Counted from the first letter of the stretch, positions 36,050-46,749 are shown. The stretch: 64,000 nucleotides of DNA from Paenibacillus amylolyticus (GCF_003719335.1 NZ_RIAS01000010.1:62001-126000), one strand, 5' to 3'. Notes: a model not told the origin generated them from the sequence alone. Translations and numbers: made by a program.

Positions 36050-39000
36050 TCGCATTTCAGCCCTGTCTGAAGAACAAAAGGCTTTATTGAAGCTGAAGCT
36101 TCAGTCAAAATTACATCAGGAAGCTGAAGTGCAAGAGCTTAAATTGGATGTTGATCATGAAACATTGTCCTTTTCGCAAAAGCGCCTCTGGTTTCAGAGT
36201 CAATTGGATGTGGAGAGTGCAGCATATAATATTCCTTCTGCATTTTTGTTATTGGGGGATTTGAATCCACATATATTAGAGCGTTGCTTTTACGAATTAG
36301 TAGAGAGGCATGAAATATTACGTACAAATATCGTTGTTAATACAGAAGGTGAGCCTAGACGTAATCAGCTGTCTAATGTAGAGGTAACGATTCCGGTTGT
36401 AGATCTAACGGACATGTCAAGAGATGACCAACGGAAAGAAAGAACTCGAATTGTACAGGAGGAGATCGGGAAACCGATCTCTCCAACTTCTTCATCCGTT
36501 CTGTGGCGGTTGTTATTGATACGTCTGAATCAGGATGAGCATTATCTTGTCATTACGATGCATCATCTGATCTTTGATGGATGGTCAGTTACATTGATGC
36601 TTCAGGAGTTAAGTGCGCTTTATACTGCGTTTAATAAACAATTGTCCTCACCTCTGGAACCATTGACAGTTCAATATTCAGATTATGTTACTTGGCAGAA
36701 ACATCATAAATCGGAACAGGTCTTGCAGAAACAATTAAAATATTGGTCAGATTACTTGGAAGGGGCGGCATCCGTTCTTGAATTGCCTACTACATATGTA
36801 CGTCCTTCTCTACAAACCTTCAATGGAGCTTCATACGTTCTGGAATTGTCAAAGGAATTAAATGAGAAGCTTAAAAATTTGTGTGTTTCTGAGGAAGCAA
36901 CACCATTCATGGTCACCCTTGCAATATTCAAAACCTTATTATATCGATATACGGAGCAGTCAGATATCACATTAGGTGTTCCTGTTTCTGGCCGAAATGA
37001 ACGTCAGTTTCAGCAACTGATCGGAGTTTTTGTTAACACACTCCCGATTCGAACTGTTTTTTCGGAAGAAATGAGTTTTAGAACGCTACTTAGAACAATC
37101 AAGATGAACTCTTTAGAAGCATTTTCTAATCAGGATATACCTTTTGAGGATATTGTTCAGGCGGTGCAGCCTAATCGAAGTGCAAGTATGAATTCATTGT
37201 GTCAGGTGCTTTTTACATATCAAAAGGCAGTGCCCAATTTTCAGCTAGATCATGTTCTAATGAACTATCAGCCTATTGATGGAGGTACTTCAAAGTTTGA
37301 CTTATCACTAGACATTTTGGATGGTGGGAATCAATATCCACCTAAATGTATCTTTGAATACAATACTGATCTGTTTGATTTCTCGTTTATGAAACGTATG
37401 GCTAGTCATTTTGAGATTTTGTTGGAGAGAATCTCAGCCGATCCTGATGCTCTTCTGGGGCAATTTACATATCTAACTCCTGAGGAGATAAATAAACTTA
37501 AGTTTTGGCAAGGTACTACGATTAATTATTCGGAGAATGATAATTTTTGTACATTGTTTGAGAAAAACGCTATGTATAAAGGGGATTCCATTGCTTTAAG
37601 TTTTAATGGTGAACAAGTTACTTATCGTGAATTACATGAACGTTCCAGCAAACTGTCCACATATCTAATCGATAAACCAGTGGAGGCTGGAAGTGTAATC
37701 GGTATATGTCTACCTAAGTCCATAGAATTCATTGTTGCTGTCATGGGGATTCTTAAAGCGGGAGCGGCTTTTCTACCCATGGATCCTTCGTATCCTACCA
37801 GTCGTTTAGAACACATGGTGGTGGATTCAAAGATGGAACTCGTGGTCACGAGAAATGATGTTAGTTGCCTAGATTTCGGCTCTTGCGATGTAGAGAAAGT
37901 CTTGATTGAAGAAGCGGTTTTACAAATATCAACTAACAGTTGTACTCGTATGGTTTCAGGCGATGATCTTGCTTATGTGATATACACATCTGGTTCTACT
38001 GGGCTGCCTAAAGGCACGATGGTGACTCATCGTAATCTAATTCATGCTTATCGGGGTTGGGAACACGAATATCGTTTATCTACTGAAACGACTTCTCATT
38101 TACAAATGGCCAGTTTATCCTTTGATGTATTTGTAGGTGATGTGGTCAGAGCCCTTGGGTCGGGTTCAAAATTAGTTTTATGCCCTTCTGATTTGTTGTT
38201 GGAACCCTCTAGATTGTATAAATTGCTCTATCAAGAAAAAGTAGATTGTGCAGAGTTTGTACCCGCAGTGATCAGAGGGCTTATGCAATACCTTGATGAG
38301 AGTAATCAAGATCTTGACTTTATGAAGTTAATCATTGTTGGTTCGGATACATGGACCATGGAGGAGTATTCTAAATTAAGGAGTTTCTGTGCGAATGATG
38401 CTCGATTGATTAGTTCCTATGGGCTAACAGAAGCTACAATAGACAGCTCTTATTATGAGTATCAGAACGATTCTGCTCATTTTAATGAGACTGTTCCGAT
38501 AGGGAAGCCATTTCCCAATACACAATTACTTATTCTAGACAGACATAGACAAGAGGTCCCGATTGGTATTACTGGTGAATTATACATTGCTGGTGATGGG
38601 GTAGCAAAAGGCTATATCCATAAGTCTAACTTAAGCAAAGAACGTTTCTTGACAATTTCCACAGGAATCAGACAAACATTGTCTGTTTACAAAACTGGTG
38701 ATTTAGCCAGATATCTAGCTGATGGGAATATTGAATTAGTAGGACGTTCTGATTTCCAGGTGAAAATACGTGGGTATAGAATCGAGATTAGCGAGATCGA
38801 AAAAAATATTCTACATGTACCAGGTGTCAGCCAATGTGTGGTCGTTGTCAAAGAGGATAAACATGAATTAAAATATCTGGTTGGATATATAATTTGTGGA
38901 AAAGAAGCGGTCGCCACGAGTAAAGATGTACGAGACTATTTGAAAAAACAATTGCCTGATTACATGGTACCCTCTTCTGTTGTTGTGTTAGAAGAATTCC

Positions 39001-42000
39001 CATTAACAAGTAATGGGAAGGTAAATAGATTACTTCTTCCAACGCCAACTGTTTTTGATATGAGTGTAGATACAATGTATGTGCAACCTCGAACAGAACT
39101 AGAAGAAATCATAAGTGGAATCTGGAAGGATGTTTTTGGGGTTTCGCGAGTTGGCATTCAAGATGACTTCTTCGAGCTTGGCGGATATTCCTTGTTGGCT
39201 ATGAAGATTGTTGCCCTGATCCGTAAGGCTACTCAGGTTGAACTACCCTTGCAAGCTTTATTTCAAGCCCCTACTGTAGAAGGGCTTGCGGAGACGGTAG
39301 CATCACTTCTTAATAGTCATTCGACAAATATAAGTAAGACAAATACAGATTTAATGCTTATGATCCATGCTGATCCTATAAATAAATATAAGCCTTTCCC
39401 GCTTACTGACATTCAACATGCCTATTGGATCGGTCGCAACGAAAGTTACGAACTCGGAAATGTTTCCACACATAGCTATGATGAGTATGAAGCGCAATTT
39501 CTGGATATAGAGAAATTTGAGAATGCTTGGAATGTGTTAATCAAGCGCCATGACATGTTAAGAACTGTAGTTACATCCGAAGGGATGCAGAAGGTTCTTT
39601 CAGAAGTTCCGTTCTACCAAGTGAAAGTTACAGATCTTCGAGGTAAAAAACAAGAAGAAATTAAAAATTCAATTGATACAACGAGACAAGAAATGTCGCA
39701 TCAAATGTTGAATCCACATCAATGGCCTGTTTTTGATATTCGGATCACTTTGTTGGAAGATCAAAAGTCACAGATTCATTTTAGTACAGATGCCATAATG
39801 TGGGATGTATGGAGTTTTGTTATATTAATGAGAGAACTTGTTTTGATATATACAGGGAAAGAATCGGAACTTAGTCCTTTAGAAATTTCATTCCGGGATT
39901 ATGTGATGGCTCAACAAGAATTTAAGAAGTCAAAGCAATACAAGGAAGCTTTTGAGTACTGGAAAACTCGAGTACCTACAATGCCTCCGTCACCTGAACT
40001 ACCCTTATCACGAAATCCGACAGAGATTATAAAACCTAAATTTGTTCGCTACCATGAAAAACTGGACATTGAATCATGGACTCGCTTGAAAACCAAAGCA
40101 ATGAAAATTGGTATCACAACAACAGGGATCTTATTAACTGCTTTTGCAGAGGTCATTCGAAAATGGAGTAAGAATCCTGATTTCTCATTGAATCTAACCT
40201 TTTTAAATCGAAATTCATCTCATGCTCAAATTAATCAAATTGTTGGAGAATTTACTTCGGTTCTATTATTTGAGGTGAAAAACAATAGAACATCCACTTT
40301 CATTGAGCGTGCTAGACAAATTCAAAACCATTTATGGAATGATCTCGAGAACAATTACATTAGTGGCGTAGATTTAATCAGAGAGTTGAATGCTATTCAT
40401 GGCGGAGGCAATCAAGCAAAGATGCCTGTAGTGTTTACCAGTGCCCTTGTCGTTCCAATCCCGGACGAGAAAGAGATGCCTTTCCCTATCAAACCTGTAG
40501 AAAGCTTGGGAGTAACCCAAACTTCACAAGTTTGGCTGGATTGTGGAGTATGGGATGATCGTAATGGTCTCTATTGCAACTGGGATGTCGTAGAAGAAAT
40601 GTACCCCCCAGGCTTTATTAAGGAAATGTTTCATGTATTCTGGTCGTTAGTGAAGCGGCTTGCAGAAAATGACGAAGTCTGGAACCAGCGGTGTATTCCA
40701 TTAGTTCCTATGAAGCAATTAGAAAGAAGGAACGAAACTGATCCCCGACAGCAGTTGCAATGCGCTGAGCTATTACACACATTATTTAATAAGAGTGCAC
40801 TTATTTATCCTAATCATCCTGCCATTATTAGTTCTCATAACATACTGACCTATGATGAACTTTTTAGAATATCGAATCAGATTGGTAGACAGCTTCGTTC
40901 GTATGACATTCTGCCGAATCATCTGGTGGCAATATACATGAATAAGGGCTGGGAGCAAGTCGCAGGCGTTCTGGGGGTTATGCAAGCTGGTGCAGCTTAT
41001 TTGCCGATTGATCCAGATCTCCCTGAAGAAAGATTGAGAGAATTATTTGAATTCACAGATATAAAATATGTCCTAACTACGAATGAACTATTGGAAAAAC
41101 TACGGAACTTACCTAGTGTTTTTGCAGTGGCTATTAGTGAAGAATCGCTAAAAAGTTGGTCGGATGAACCTCTAGATTCGGTGCAGGCTTCAAGTGACCT
41201 TGCGTATACCATCTTTACATCAGGCACTTCTGGTAAACCAAAAGGTGTAATGATCGATCATGCAGGGGCTGTTAATACGATTATGGATGTTAACAGAAGA
41301 TTTGCCGTAGATCATAACGATAAGGTGCTTGCTCTATCAGCATTTCACTTTGATCTCTCTGTGTATGATATTTTTGGAAGCTTGGCAGCAGGGGCTACAA
41401 TCATCATTCCAGATCATCATAGGCTACTGGAGCCAGCACATTGGGAAGATACCATAAAACAAAACGGAGTGACCATCTGGAACTCTGTGCCTTCGCTAAT
41501 GGCGATGTATGTGGAGCATTTAAGAAACCACAATAAAAGTTCAACGACACTGCGATTAACGTTGCTTAGTGGCGACTGGATTCCTCTATCTTTACCAAGT
41601 CAAATTAGATCTGTATCAAAAGTGGAGGATATTGTCAGTTTGGGGGGAGCAACAGAAGCTTCAATATGGTCAATCTTCTACAGAATTAATGAAGTGGAGC
41701 CAGATTGGAAAAGCATACCCTATGGGAAAGCGCTATCGGGACAGAAAATTTATGTGTTAAGTGATGCACTTGAACCCTGCCCTGACTGGGTCACAGGACA
41801 AATCTATATCGGAGGAGTCGGGTTGGCTAAAGGGTACTTCAAAAATGAGGAAGCAACCAAGTCGAGTTTTCTTTATCACGCCAATGAGCACATCTATCGA
41901 ACGGGAGATTTAGGAAGATACTTACCGGATGGAAATGTTGAATTTCTGGGTAGAGCAGATATGCAACTGAAAATTCAAGGATATCGAATAAATCCCAATG

Positions 42001-42533
42001 AGATATGTTATCAACTGCTAAAACATCCTTTAGTAGATGATGCGGTTGTATTATCAGTGGGTGAGCCAAAAGCTTATCAGAAGTTAGTAGCCTACTATCG
42101 AGCAACTGAAAATCCCAACAATATTAGTGATGAATTAAGAAGCTTTTTGGCGTTGAAATTGCCGAAATATATGATCCCTGTAGCTTTTGTAAGGGTAGAA
42201 TCGTATCCACTTAATGCAAATAACAAGATTGATTATGATTCTCTGAGGGACGGAGTAGACTGGAAGTTGCACATAATCAATAACTATCAGGCTCCTTCTA
42301 CAGCGTTGGAAAAAAGTATTGCCGCAATGATATCCAATATACTCCAGCTCCCTCTTCCTGGGGTAAGAGATACTTTTTATGAGTTAGGAGGGGATTCGCT
42401 ACAATTAGTCAAGCTTCTTACGAAGTTAAGAGAATACTATAGTATTGATTTGCTTGTGGGAGAACTATTACAGAACCCGACAATAGAGAAGCTTGCTATA
42501 TGTTTGAACCAGAAATATGGCATTGAAAAATAA
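36033..42533 (+). CDS. Two-module NRPS, C-A-PCP-Cy-A-PCP (Orn/Dab then Cys, thiazoline-forming)
   Basis: The start is uncertain: TTG 36033 has GGGAG at good distance; GTG 36024 and ATG 35994 are alternatives; all overlap the PKS end. Domains (from 36033): C about 35-470 (MHHLIFDGWSV, intact HHxxxDG); A1 about 500-1005 (YTSGSTGLPKGT); PCP1 near 1042 (FFELGGYSL); Cy about 1122-1560 (FPLTDIQHAYWIGR and DAIMWDVWS, the intact DxxxxDxxS motif); A2 about 1575-2075 (FTSGTSGKPKG); PCP2 near 2115 (FYELGGDSL). Pocket residues read by alignment to GrsA are D-V-G-E-I-V-S-I-D-K for A1 (close to Orn and Dab codes) and D-L-Y-N-L-S-L-I-W-K for A2 (cysteine code). Cy plus Cys predicts a thiazoline. There is no epimerase, oxidase or TE domain. 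Confidence 0.92.
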   Translation: MGNLNDRISALSEEQKALLKLKLQSKLHQEAEVQELKLDVDHETLSFSQKRLWFQSQLDVESAAYNIPSAFLLLGDLNPHILERCFYELVERHEILRTNIVVNTEGEPRRNQLSNVEVTIPVVDLTDMSRDDQRKERTRIVQEEIGKPISPTSSSVLWRLLLIRLNQDEHYLVITMHHLIFDGWSVTLMLQELSALYTAFNKQLSSPLEPLTVQYSDYVTWQKHHKSEQVLQKQLKYWSDYLEGAASVLELPTTYVRPSLQTFNGASYVLELSKELNEKLKNLCVSEEATPFMVTLAIFKTLLYRYTEQSDITLGVPVSGRNERQFQQLIGVFVNTLPIRTVFSEEMSFRTLLRTIKMNSLEAFSNQDIPFEDIVQAVQPNRSASMNSLCQVLFTYQKAVPNFQLDHVLMNYQPIDGGTSKFDLSLDILDGGNQYPPKCIFEYNTDLFDFSFMKRMASHFEILLERISADPDALLGQFTYLTPEEINKLKFWQGTTINYSENDNFCTLFEKNAMYKGDSIALSFNGEQVTYRELHERSSKLSTYLIDKPVEAGSVIGICLPKSIEFIVAVMGILKAGAAFLPMDPSYPTSRLEHMVVDSKMELVVTRNDVSCLDFGSCDVEKVLIEEAVLQISTNSCTRMVSGDDLAYVIYTSGSTGLPKGTMVTHRNLIHAYRGWEHEYRLSTETTSHLQMASLSFDVFVGDVVRALGSGSKLVLCPSDLLLEPSRLYKLLYQEKVDCAEFVPAVIRGLMQYLDESNQDLDFMKLIIVGSDTWTMEEYSKLRSFCANDARLISSYGLTEATIDSSYYEYQNDSAHFNETVPIGKPFPNTQLLILDRHRQEVPIGITGELYIAGDGVAKGYIHKSNLSKERFLTISTGIRQTLSVYKTGDLARYLADGNIELVGRSDFQVKIRGYRIEISEIEKNILHVPGVSQCVVVVKEDKHELKYLVGYIICGKEAVATSKDVRDYLKKQLPDYMVPSSVVVLEEFPLTSNGKVNRLLLPTPTVFDMSVDTMYVQPRTELEEIISGIWKDVFGVSRVGIQDDFFELGGYSLLAMKIVALIRKATQVELPLQALFQAPTVEGLAETVASLLNSHSTNISKTNTDLMLMIHADPINKYKPFPLTDIQHAYWIGRNESYELGNVSTHSYDEYEAQFLDIEKFENAWNVLIKRHDMLRTVVTSEGMQKVLSEVPFYQVKVTDLRGKKQEEIKNSIDTTRQEMSHQMLNPHQWPVFDIRITLLEDQKSQIHFSTDAIMWDVWSFVILMRELVLIYTGKESELSPLEISFRDYVMAQQEFKKSKQYKEAFEYWKTRVPTMPPSPELPLSRNPTEIIKPKFVRYHEKLDIESWTRLKTKAMKIGITTTGILLTAFAEVIRKWSKNPDFSLNLTFLNRNSSHAQINQIVGEFTSVLLFEVKNNRTSTFIERARQIQNHLWNDLENNYISGVDLIRELNAIHGGGNQAKMPVVFTSALVVPIPDEKEMPFPIKPVESLGVTQTSQVWLDCGVWDDRNGLYCNWDVVEEMYPPGFIKEMFHVFWSLVKRLAENDEVWNQRCIPLVPMKQLERRNETDPRQQLQCAELLHTLFNKSALIYPNHPAIISSHNILTYDELFRISNQIGRQLRSYDILPNHLVAIYMNKGWEQVAGVLGVMQAGAAYLPIDPDLPEERLRELFEFTDIKYVLTTNELLEKLRNLPSVFAVAISEESLKSWSDEPLDSVQASSDLAYTIFTSGTSGKPKGVMIDHAGAVNTIMDVNRRFAVDHNDKVLALSAFHFDLSVYDIFGSLAAGATIIIPDHHRLLEPAHWEDTIKQNGVTIWNSVPSLMAMYVEHLRNHNKSSTTLRLTLLSGDWIPLSLPSQIRSVSKVEDIVSLGGATEASIWSIFYRINEVEPDWKSIPYGKALSGQKIYVLSDALEPCPDWVTGQIYIGGVGLAKGYFKNEEATKSSFLYHANEHIYRTGDLGRYLPDGNVEFLGRADMQLKIQGYRINPNEICYQLLKHPLVDDAVVLSVGEPKAYQKLVAYYRATENPNNISDELRSFLALKLPKYMIPVAFVRVESYPLNANNKIDYDSLRDGVDWKLHIINNYQAPSTALEKSIAAMISNILQLPLPGVRDTFYELGGDSLQLVKLLTKLREYYSIDLLVGELLQNPTIEKLAICLNQKYGIEK

Positions 42534-42569
42534 AATAGTTAAATTCTCCACAGAAGGGGCTGCTGATTT

Positions 42570-43361
42570 TTGAATAGAGTTTCTATGAAAAAGTATAATT
42601 CATGGATTGTAAGTTTCTATCCTGTAGCAACCCCCCGGCTTCGTATTTTTTGTTTCCCCTACGCCGGGGGGAATGCCATTGCTTACAAAGACTGGGGAGA
42701 TTATTTCCCAGAAGATATTGAGGTTTGCTGTATCCAGCTTCCTGGAAGAGGTGACCGTTTGCTGGAGTCTCCAATCTCCTCGCTCCCTGTAATAATGGAG
42801 AAGTTAGGTGAATGTTTTCTTGATTTTGCAAAGGGGATACCATTCGTTTTTTTTGGTCACAGTATGGGTGCGTTATTGGCCTTCGAATTTACGCAATATC
42901 TAAAAAAACATCATCAGATCGAGCCGGAGGCGCTGTTCGTTTCTGCTCATCGTGCTCCCTATCTACCTAGAAAAGATAATTCTATATATTATAATTTGCC
43001 CGATGATGAATTATTGATGAGGTTAAAAGAATTAAACGGGACTCCTGACTGGTTTTTTAACGAGCCTGAACTGGTTAAACTTTCACTGCCAACGATCAAG
43101 GCAGATCTTGAATTATGCGAATGTTACAGTTATCAAGATTATCCCTTATTAAACATCCCAGTATATGCTTTTGGTGGAACAAGAGATCCTGAGATCAGTG
43201 AAGATAGTATTAAAGCATGGGAAAAGCATACGATGTCAGAATTTCATGCGAAGTTCCTGCCAGGTGATCATTTCTTTTTACATAGCTCAGAGGAGTTACT
43301 TGTTTCTGAGATTTATAAGGTAATGAGGAAAATTGTGTTGTCTAGTGTCAAACAATCGTAA
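42570..43361 (+). CDS. Stand-alone thioesterase (GrsT/type II-like)
   Basis: A 263-residue protein, TTG start at 42570 behind AAGGGG; ATG 42585 is the alternative. Alpha/beta-hydrolase features: IFCFPYAGGNAIAYKDWGDY, nucleophile FFGHSMGALLAFE, Asp in GTRDPEIS, His in PGDHFFLHS. This is the GrsT/SrfAD pattern of type II thioesterases that clear mis-loaded carrier proteins. Because the NRPS has no terminal TE domain, this enzyme may also release the final product. It lies 36 bases after the NRPS gene and overlaps no neighbour once the RND gene starts at 43378. Confidence 0.9.
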   Translation: MNRVSMKKYNSWIVSFYPVATPRLRIFCFPYAGGNAIAYKDWGDYFPEDIEVCCIQLPGRGDRLLESPISSLPVIMEKLGECFLDFAKGIPFVFFGHSMGALLAFEFTQYLKKHHQIEPEALFVSAHRAPYLPRKDNSIYYNLPDDELLMRLKELNGTPDWFFNEPELVKLSLPTIKADLELCECYSYQDYPLLNIPVYAFGGTRDPEISEDSIKAWEKHTMSEFHAKFLPGDHFFLHSSEELLVSEIYKVMRKIVLSSVKQS

Positions 43362-43377
43362 TAAGAGGAGTAGAGCC

Positions 43378-46300
43378 ATGTCCTTTCTTTCAAGATTTAG
43401 TGTCAATAATCCGGTTGCCATATGTATTGTAATTATTTTGATTGTTGTTGCTGGGATTTATTCTGTCCCTCGATATAAACAGGAGTCTCTACCATATGTT
43501 GAGATACCATACTTACACGTGACTACAGTATATGGCGGGGCATCTTCACAAGAGGTACAAAATGAAATCACAGTACCTATCAATCGTGCGTTAAAAAACG
43601 TTGAGGGTATAAAGGTATCTCAATCCACCTCTGCAGCAAATTTTTCTGATATAACGATGGAATTTGGATTTAAAGAGGATATGAATGAAAAGCTGAAGCA
43701 GGTTGAGGAAGTGTTAAGGTCGGTTACTCTTCCGGCTGGCGCAGACAAACCACAGACCAGTAAATTTACGATTGATGATAAGCCGATTATGTATCTGTCT
43801 CTCAGTAAGCAAAATGATATTCAGGACAGTGAGTTTCAACAAGTCATAGCAGATGAGTTAATGCCTAAATTAGAGAATGTTAGTGGTATAAGTCAATTAA
43901 AAGTGTATGGGCTCGCATCTAAAAATGTTTACGTCAAGCTTGATCCCATTAAGTTAGAAGCTAATAAAATTGCTCCCCAACAAGTGATCCAGTTACTGAG
44001 GGCAACCAACACAACAATTCCATTTGGCACCATTATGTTAAATAACTCTTCGACAGAGATACAGATAAGCGGTAATTTTGATACTATCGAAGAATTGAAA
44101 AAATTTGCACTTGAACCCTCAGGGCAATTAAGACTTAGCGATGTAGCAGTGATAAGTGAAGGTTTTGCTCAACAAGACACAATCACTAGACAGGGTGGGG
44201 CAACGGGCAGCTTGATACACATTATGAAAGATGCCAATGCGAATGTTGTTGAAATATCTGATCAAATACAAAAAATTTCCGATGAATTTGACTCAGGTAA
44301 AGTTAAAATGGAAATTATCTATGACAGTGCAACGGATGTAAGAAAGTCGGTTGGTGGATTAACTCGTGAAGCCATACTTGCTGCTATATTTGCTTCATTA
44401 TTTATATTTATTTTCCTAAGAAATGCAAGGGCTACGTTAATCGCGATTGTTTCTATTCCATTGTCGATATTGATCACATTAGCTTTTCTGAAGTACTTTA
44501 CGGATATTACGATGAATGTGTTAACTCTTGGTGGTATAACCGTTGCTATTGGTAGAGTTGTTGATGATAGTATTGTTGTGATTGAAAATATAATAAGAAG
44601 ATCTAGAAACGAGAAAATAACGAAAGATCTTGTCGTTGAAGCTACAAAGGAAGTTGGTAAGGCAGTTACAGCCTCGACGGTTACAACTGTTGCTGTTTTC
44701 TTACCGCTAAGCGTGGTCAGCGGATATATTGGCAAAATATTTGCTCCGTTCTCGTTAAGTGTCATTGTCGCTCTGGTTGCTTCTTTAATAGTTTCGCTAA
44801 CAGTAGTACCTATGTTGAGCTTTGTACTTCTTCGAAACGCTAAAGTTGAGCAACACAAAGAAGAGGGGCTTCTTATTAGAAGTTATGTCAGATGTCTTAA
44901 GTGGTTCATTACGCACAAAAAAACTGTGCTTATTGGAGCTCTAGTATTCATTTTACTTAGTATTCCTTTGGTGAAATTAACAGAAATTACATTTTTTCCG
45001 CAAAAGAGTGGTAAATATATTAAGTTAATATATAACCTTCCCAAAGGTGTGAGCCTTCCTGAAGTAGACTCGAAAGCACGGGAAATTGATACTTTGATTA
45101 ACCAGTCATCAGATGTAAAAAAAGCCGTTGTAACCTCTGGTTCACTTCCAGGTGAACTTGATCCTAATACGTATTTAGCCAGCACTGGTAATAAGGCCGA
45201 ATGGTTTATTGCGCTCCAAAATGATACAGACATTCAGAGCTTTATTGCGAATACGAAAGATCAATTAAAAGAGTATGTCAGCGGAAATAATTTAGAGATT
45301 AGAGAGATTATCGATGGACCCCAAGGGCCTGATATTTCAATTGTAATTAACGGGTCAGATTTGAAGGATATCAAATCCTCGACTGAACAAGTCATTGCTG
45401 CGTTAGAAGGAATTGAAGGAACAGCAAATATCGCAGGCAGTATTTCTGATTACACCAAAGCGGTTGACATCAACATTCGCGCAGAGGATGCATTGAAATA
45501 TGGGCTTACAACCGGACAGGCATGGGAATTGATTAATCCCATTTTCTCTCAAAATACTGTGGGCAAACTGGGGAATCAAGAGAATGCTTCTGATATTGTT
45601 GTACAGTATGACAAAAAGAATTACTCCATAAATGAGTTAAGAAATCTTCCTATTCTATCACCGACTGGTCAATGGATTACAGCAAAAGAAATTGCTGATA
45701 TTAAGGAAGTTGAACATCTGGGATTAATTCAATACCAAAATGATGAGCAATTTTCTGTAATTACAGGGCAGATTATTGCTGAAAATAGCAGTGAGATTAA
45801 TTCAAAGATTAAAGAAAAACTAAGCTTGATCCAGTTTCCGGATAATGTAGATCTTGTGCAAGGAGGAAGTAGTAAACAGGTTGAAGAAATGATTACAGAT
45901 ATGGTACTCGCTATCATTATTGCTGTAGGACTTGTGTATATGGCTATGGTAGTAACATTTGGAGGGGGGAAAATACCTTTTACGATTTTGTTCTCGTTTC
46001 CTTTAGCTTTTACCGGAGCGATACTTGGTACTGTACTGGCAGGCCAGCCGATCTCTATAGCTAGTTTAATTGGTTTGTTAATGCTTATTGGTATTGTTGT
46101 GACTAATGCTATCGTACTGGTAGATCGAGTTCAACAAGAACGCGCGTCAGGCTTAACCATTCGTGAAGCTTTAATTCATTCGAGTAAAGTGCGAGTTCGT
46201 CCAATAATCATTACTACAGTCACTACGATTGCAGCGTTATTGCCGCTTGTCATTGGTGTAGGCGAAGGTGGTTCTCTGGTTTCCAAAGGATTGGCTGTCG

Positions 46301-46404
46301 TGGTCATTGGTGGATTAATTACATCGACTATTCTTACGTTGTTTATTATCCCCACTCTTTATGAGGTGTTCCATTATCGAAAATTACGAAGTGAAACGAA
46401 GTAA
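43378..46404 (+). CDS. RND family efflux pump (SwrC/AcrB-like)
   Basis: The start is the ATG at 43378 behind AAGAGGAG, 15 codons inside the longest frame; 1008 residues. It is built as RND pumps: TM1 near residues 12-30, a large extracytoplasmic loop, six TM helices (about 335-540), a second loop, and six more TMs. It carries TM4 residues (GRVVDDSIVVIENI) typical of the proton relay. Gram-positive homologues include B. subtilis SwrC, which gives surfactin export and resistance. Position in the operon right after the thioesterase makes export or self-protection for the PKS-NRPS product likely. Confidence 0.9.
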   Translation: MSFLSRFSVNNPVAICIVIILIVVAGIYSVPRYKQESLPYVEIPYLHVTTVYGGASSQEVQNEITVPINRALKNVEGIKVSQSTSAANFSDITMEFGFKEDMNEKLKQVEEVLRSVTLPAGADKPQTSKFTIDDKPIMYLSLSKQNDIQDSEFQQVIADELMPKLENVSGISQLKVYGLASKNVYVKLDPIKLEANKIAPQQVIQLLRATNTTIPFGTIMLNNSSTEIQISGNFDTIEELKKFALEPSGQLRLSDVAVISEGFAQQDTITRQGGATGSLIHIMKDANANVVEISDQIQKISDEFDSGKVKMEIIYDSATDVRKSVGGLTREAILAAIFASLFIFIFLRNARATLIAIVSIPLSILITLAFLKYFTDITMNVLTLGGITVAIGRVVDDSIVVIENIIRRSRNEKITKDLVVEATKEVGKAVTASTVTTVAVFLPLSVVSGYIGKIFAPFSLSVIVALVASLIVSLTVVPMLSFVLLRNAKVEQHKEEGLLIRSYVRCLKWFITHKKTVLIGALVFILLSIPLVKLTEITFFPQKSGKYIKLIYNLPKGVSLPEVDSKAREIDTLINQSSDVKKAVVTSGSLPGELDPNTYLASTGNKAEWFIALQNDTDIQSFIANTKDQLKEYVSGNNLEIREIIDGPQGPDISIVINGSDLKDIKSSTEQVIAALEGIEGTANIAGSISDYTKAVDINIRAEDALKYGLTTGQAWELINPIFSQNTVGKLGNQENASDIVVQYDKKNYSINELRNLPILSPTGQWITAKEIADIKEVEHLGLIQYQNDEQFSVITGQIIAENSSEINSKIKEKLSLIQFPDNVDLVQGGSSKQVEEMITDMVLAIIIAVGLVYMAMVVTFGGGKIPFTILFSFPLAFTGAILGTVLAGQPISIASLIGLLMLIGIVVTNAIVLVDRVQQERASGLTIREALIHSSKVRVRPIIITTVTTIAALLPLVIGVGEGGSLVSKGLAVVVIGGLITSTILTLFIIPTLYEVFHYRKLRSETK

Positions 46405-46476
46405 TCTCAGGCCTTCAGTGAAGTCTATTTTGCTTGTAAGCAACGTCCCTATAAATTTGAGAAGGTAGGTATAACT

Positions 46477-46749
46477 TTGGAAAAAAATAATGAAGAGTAT
46501 GAACAGGCACTAAAACGGGTTAAAGCCCTTAAGGATTTTTATATTCATCTGGTGGTATATATTCTGGTGAATACTGGATTAATAATATATAACCTAGTAT
46601 TTTATCCGGATAGCATATGGTTTATATATACGTTGTTGGGATGGGGAATTGGAGTGATCGCACATGGGTTTACCGTCTGGGGTGGTGGATCTATATTTGG
46701 TGCTGAATGGGAGAAGAAAAAAATAGAAAAGTACATGAATAAAAAGTAA
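46477..46749 (+). CDS. 2TM domain protein
   Basis: A 90-residue protein with a TTG start at 46477; GAAGGTAGG lies upstream. Two membrane helices (residues about 22-42 and 47-65) are bordered by charged ends, with RVKALKDFYIHLVVYILVN and a terminal GAEWEKKKIEKYM. This matches the 2TM domain family often seen fused to or near signalling proteins. Its role in the cluster is unknown. A terminator follows at once, closing the biosynthetic operon. Confidence 0.75.
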   Translation: MEKNNEEYEQALKRVKALKDFYIHLVVYILVNTGLIIYNLVFYPDSIWFIYTLLGWGIGVIAHGFTVWGGGSIFGAEWEKKKIEKYMNKK

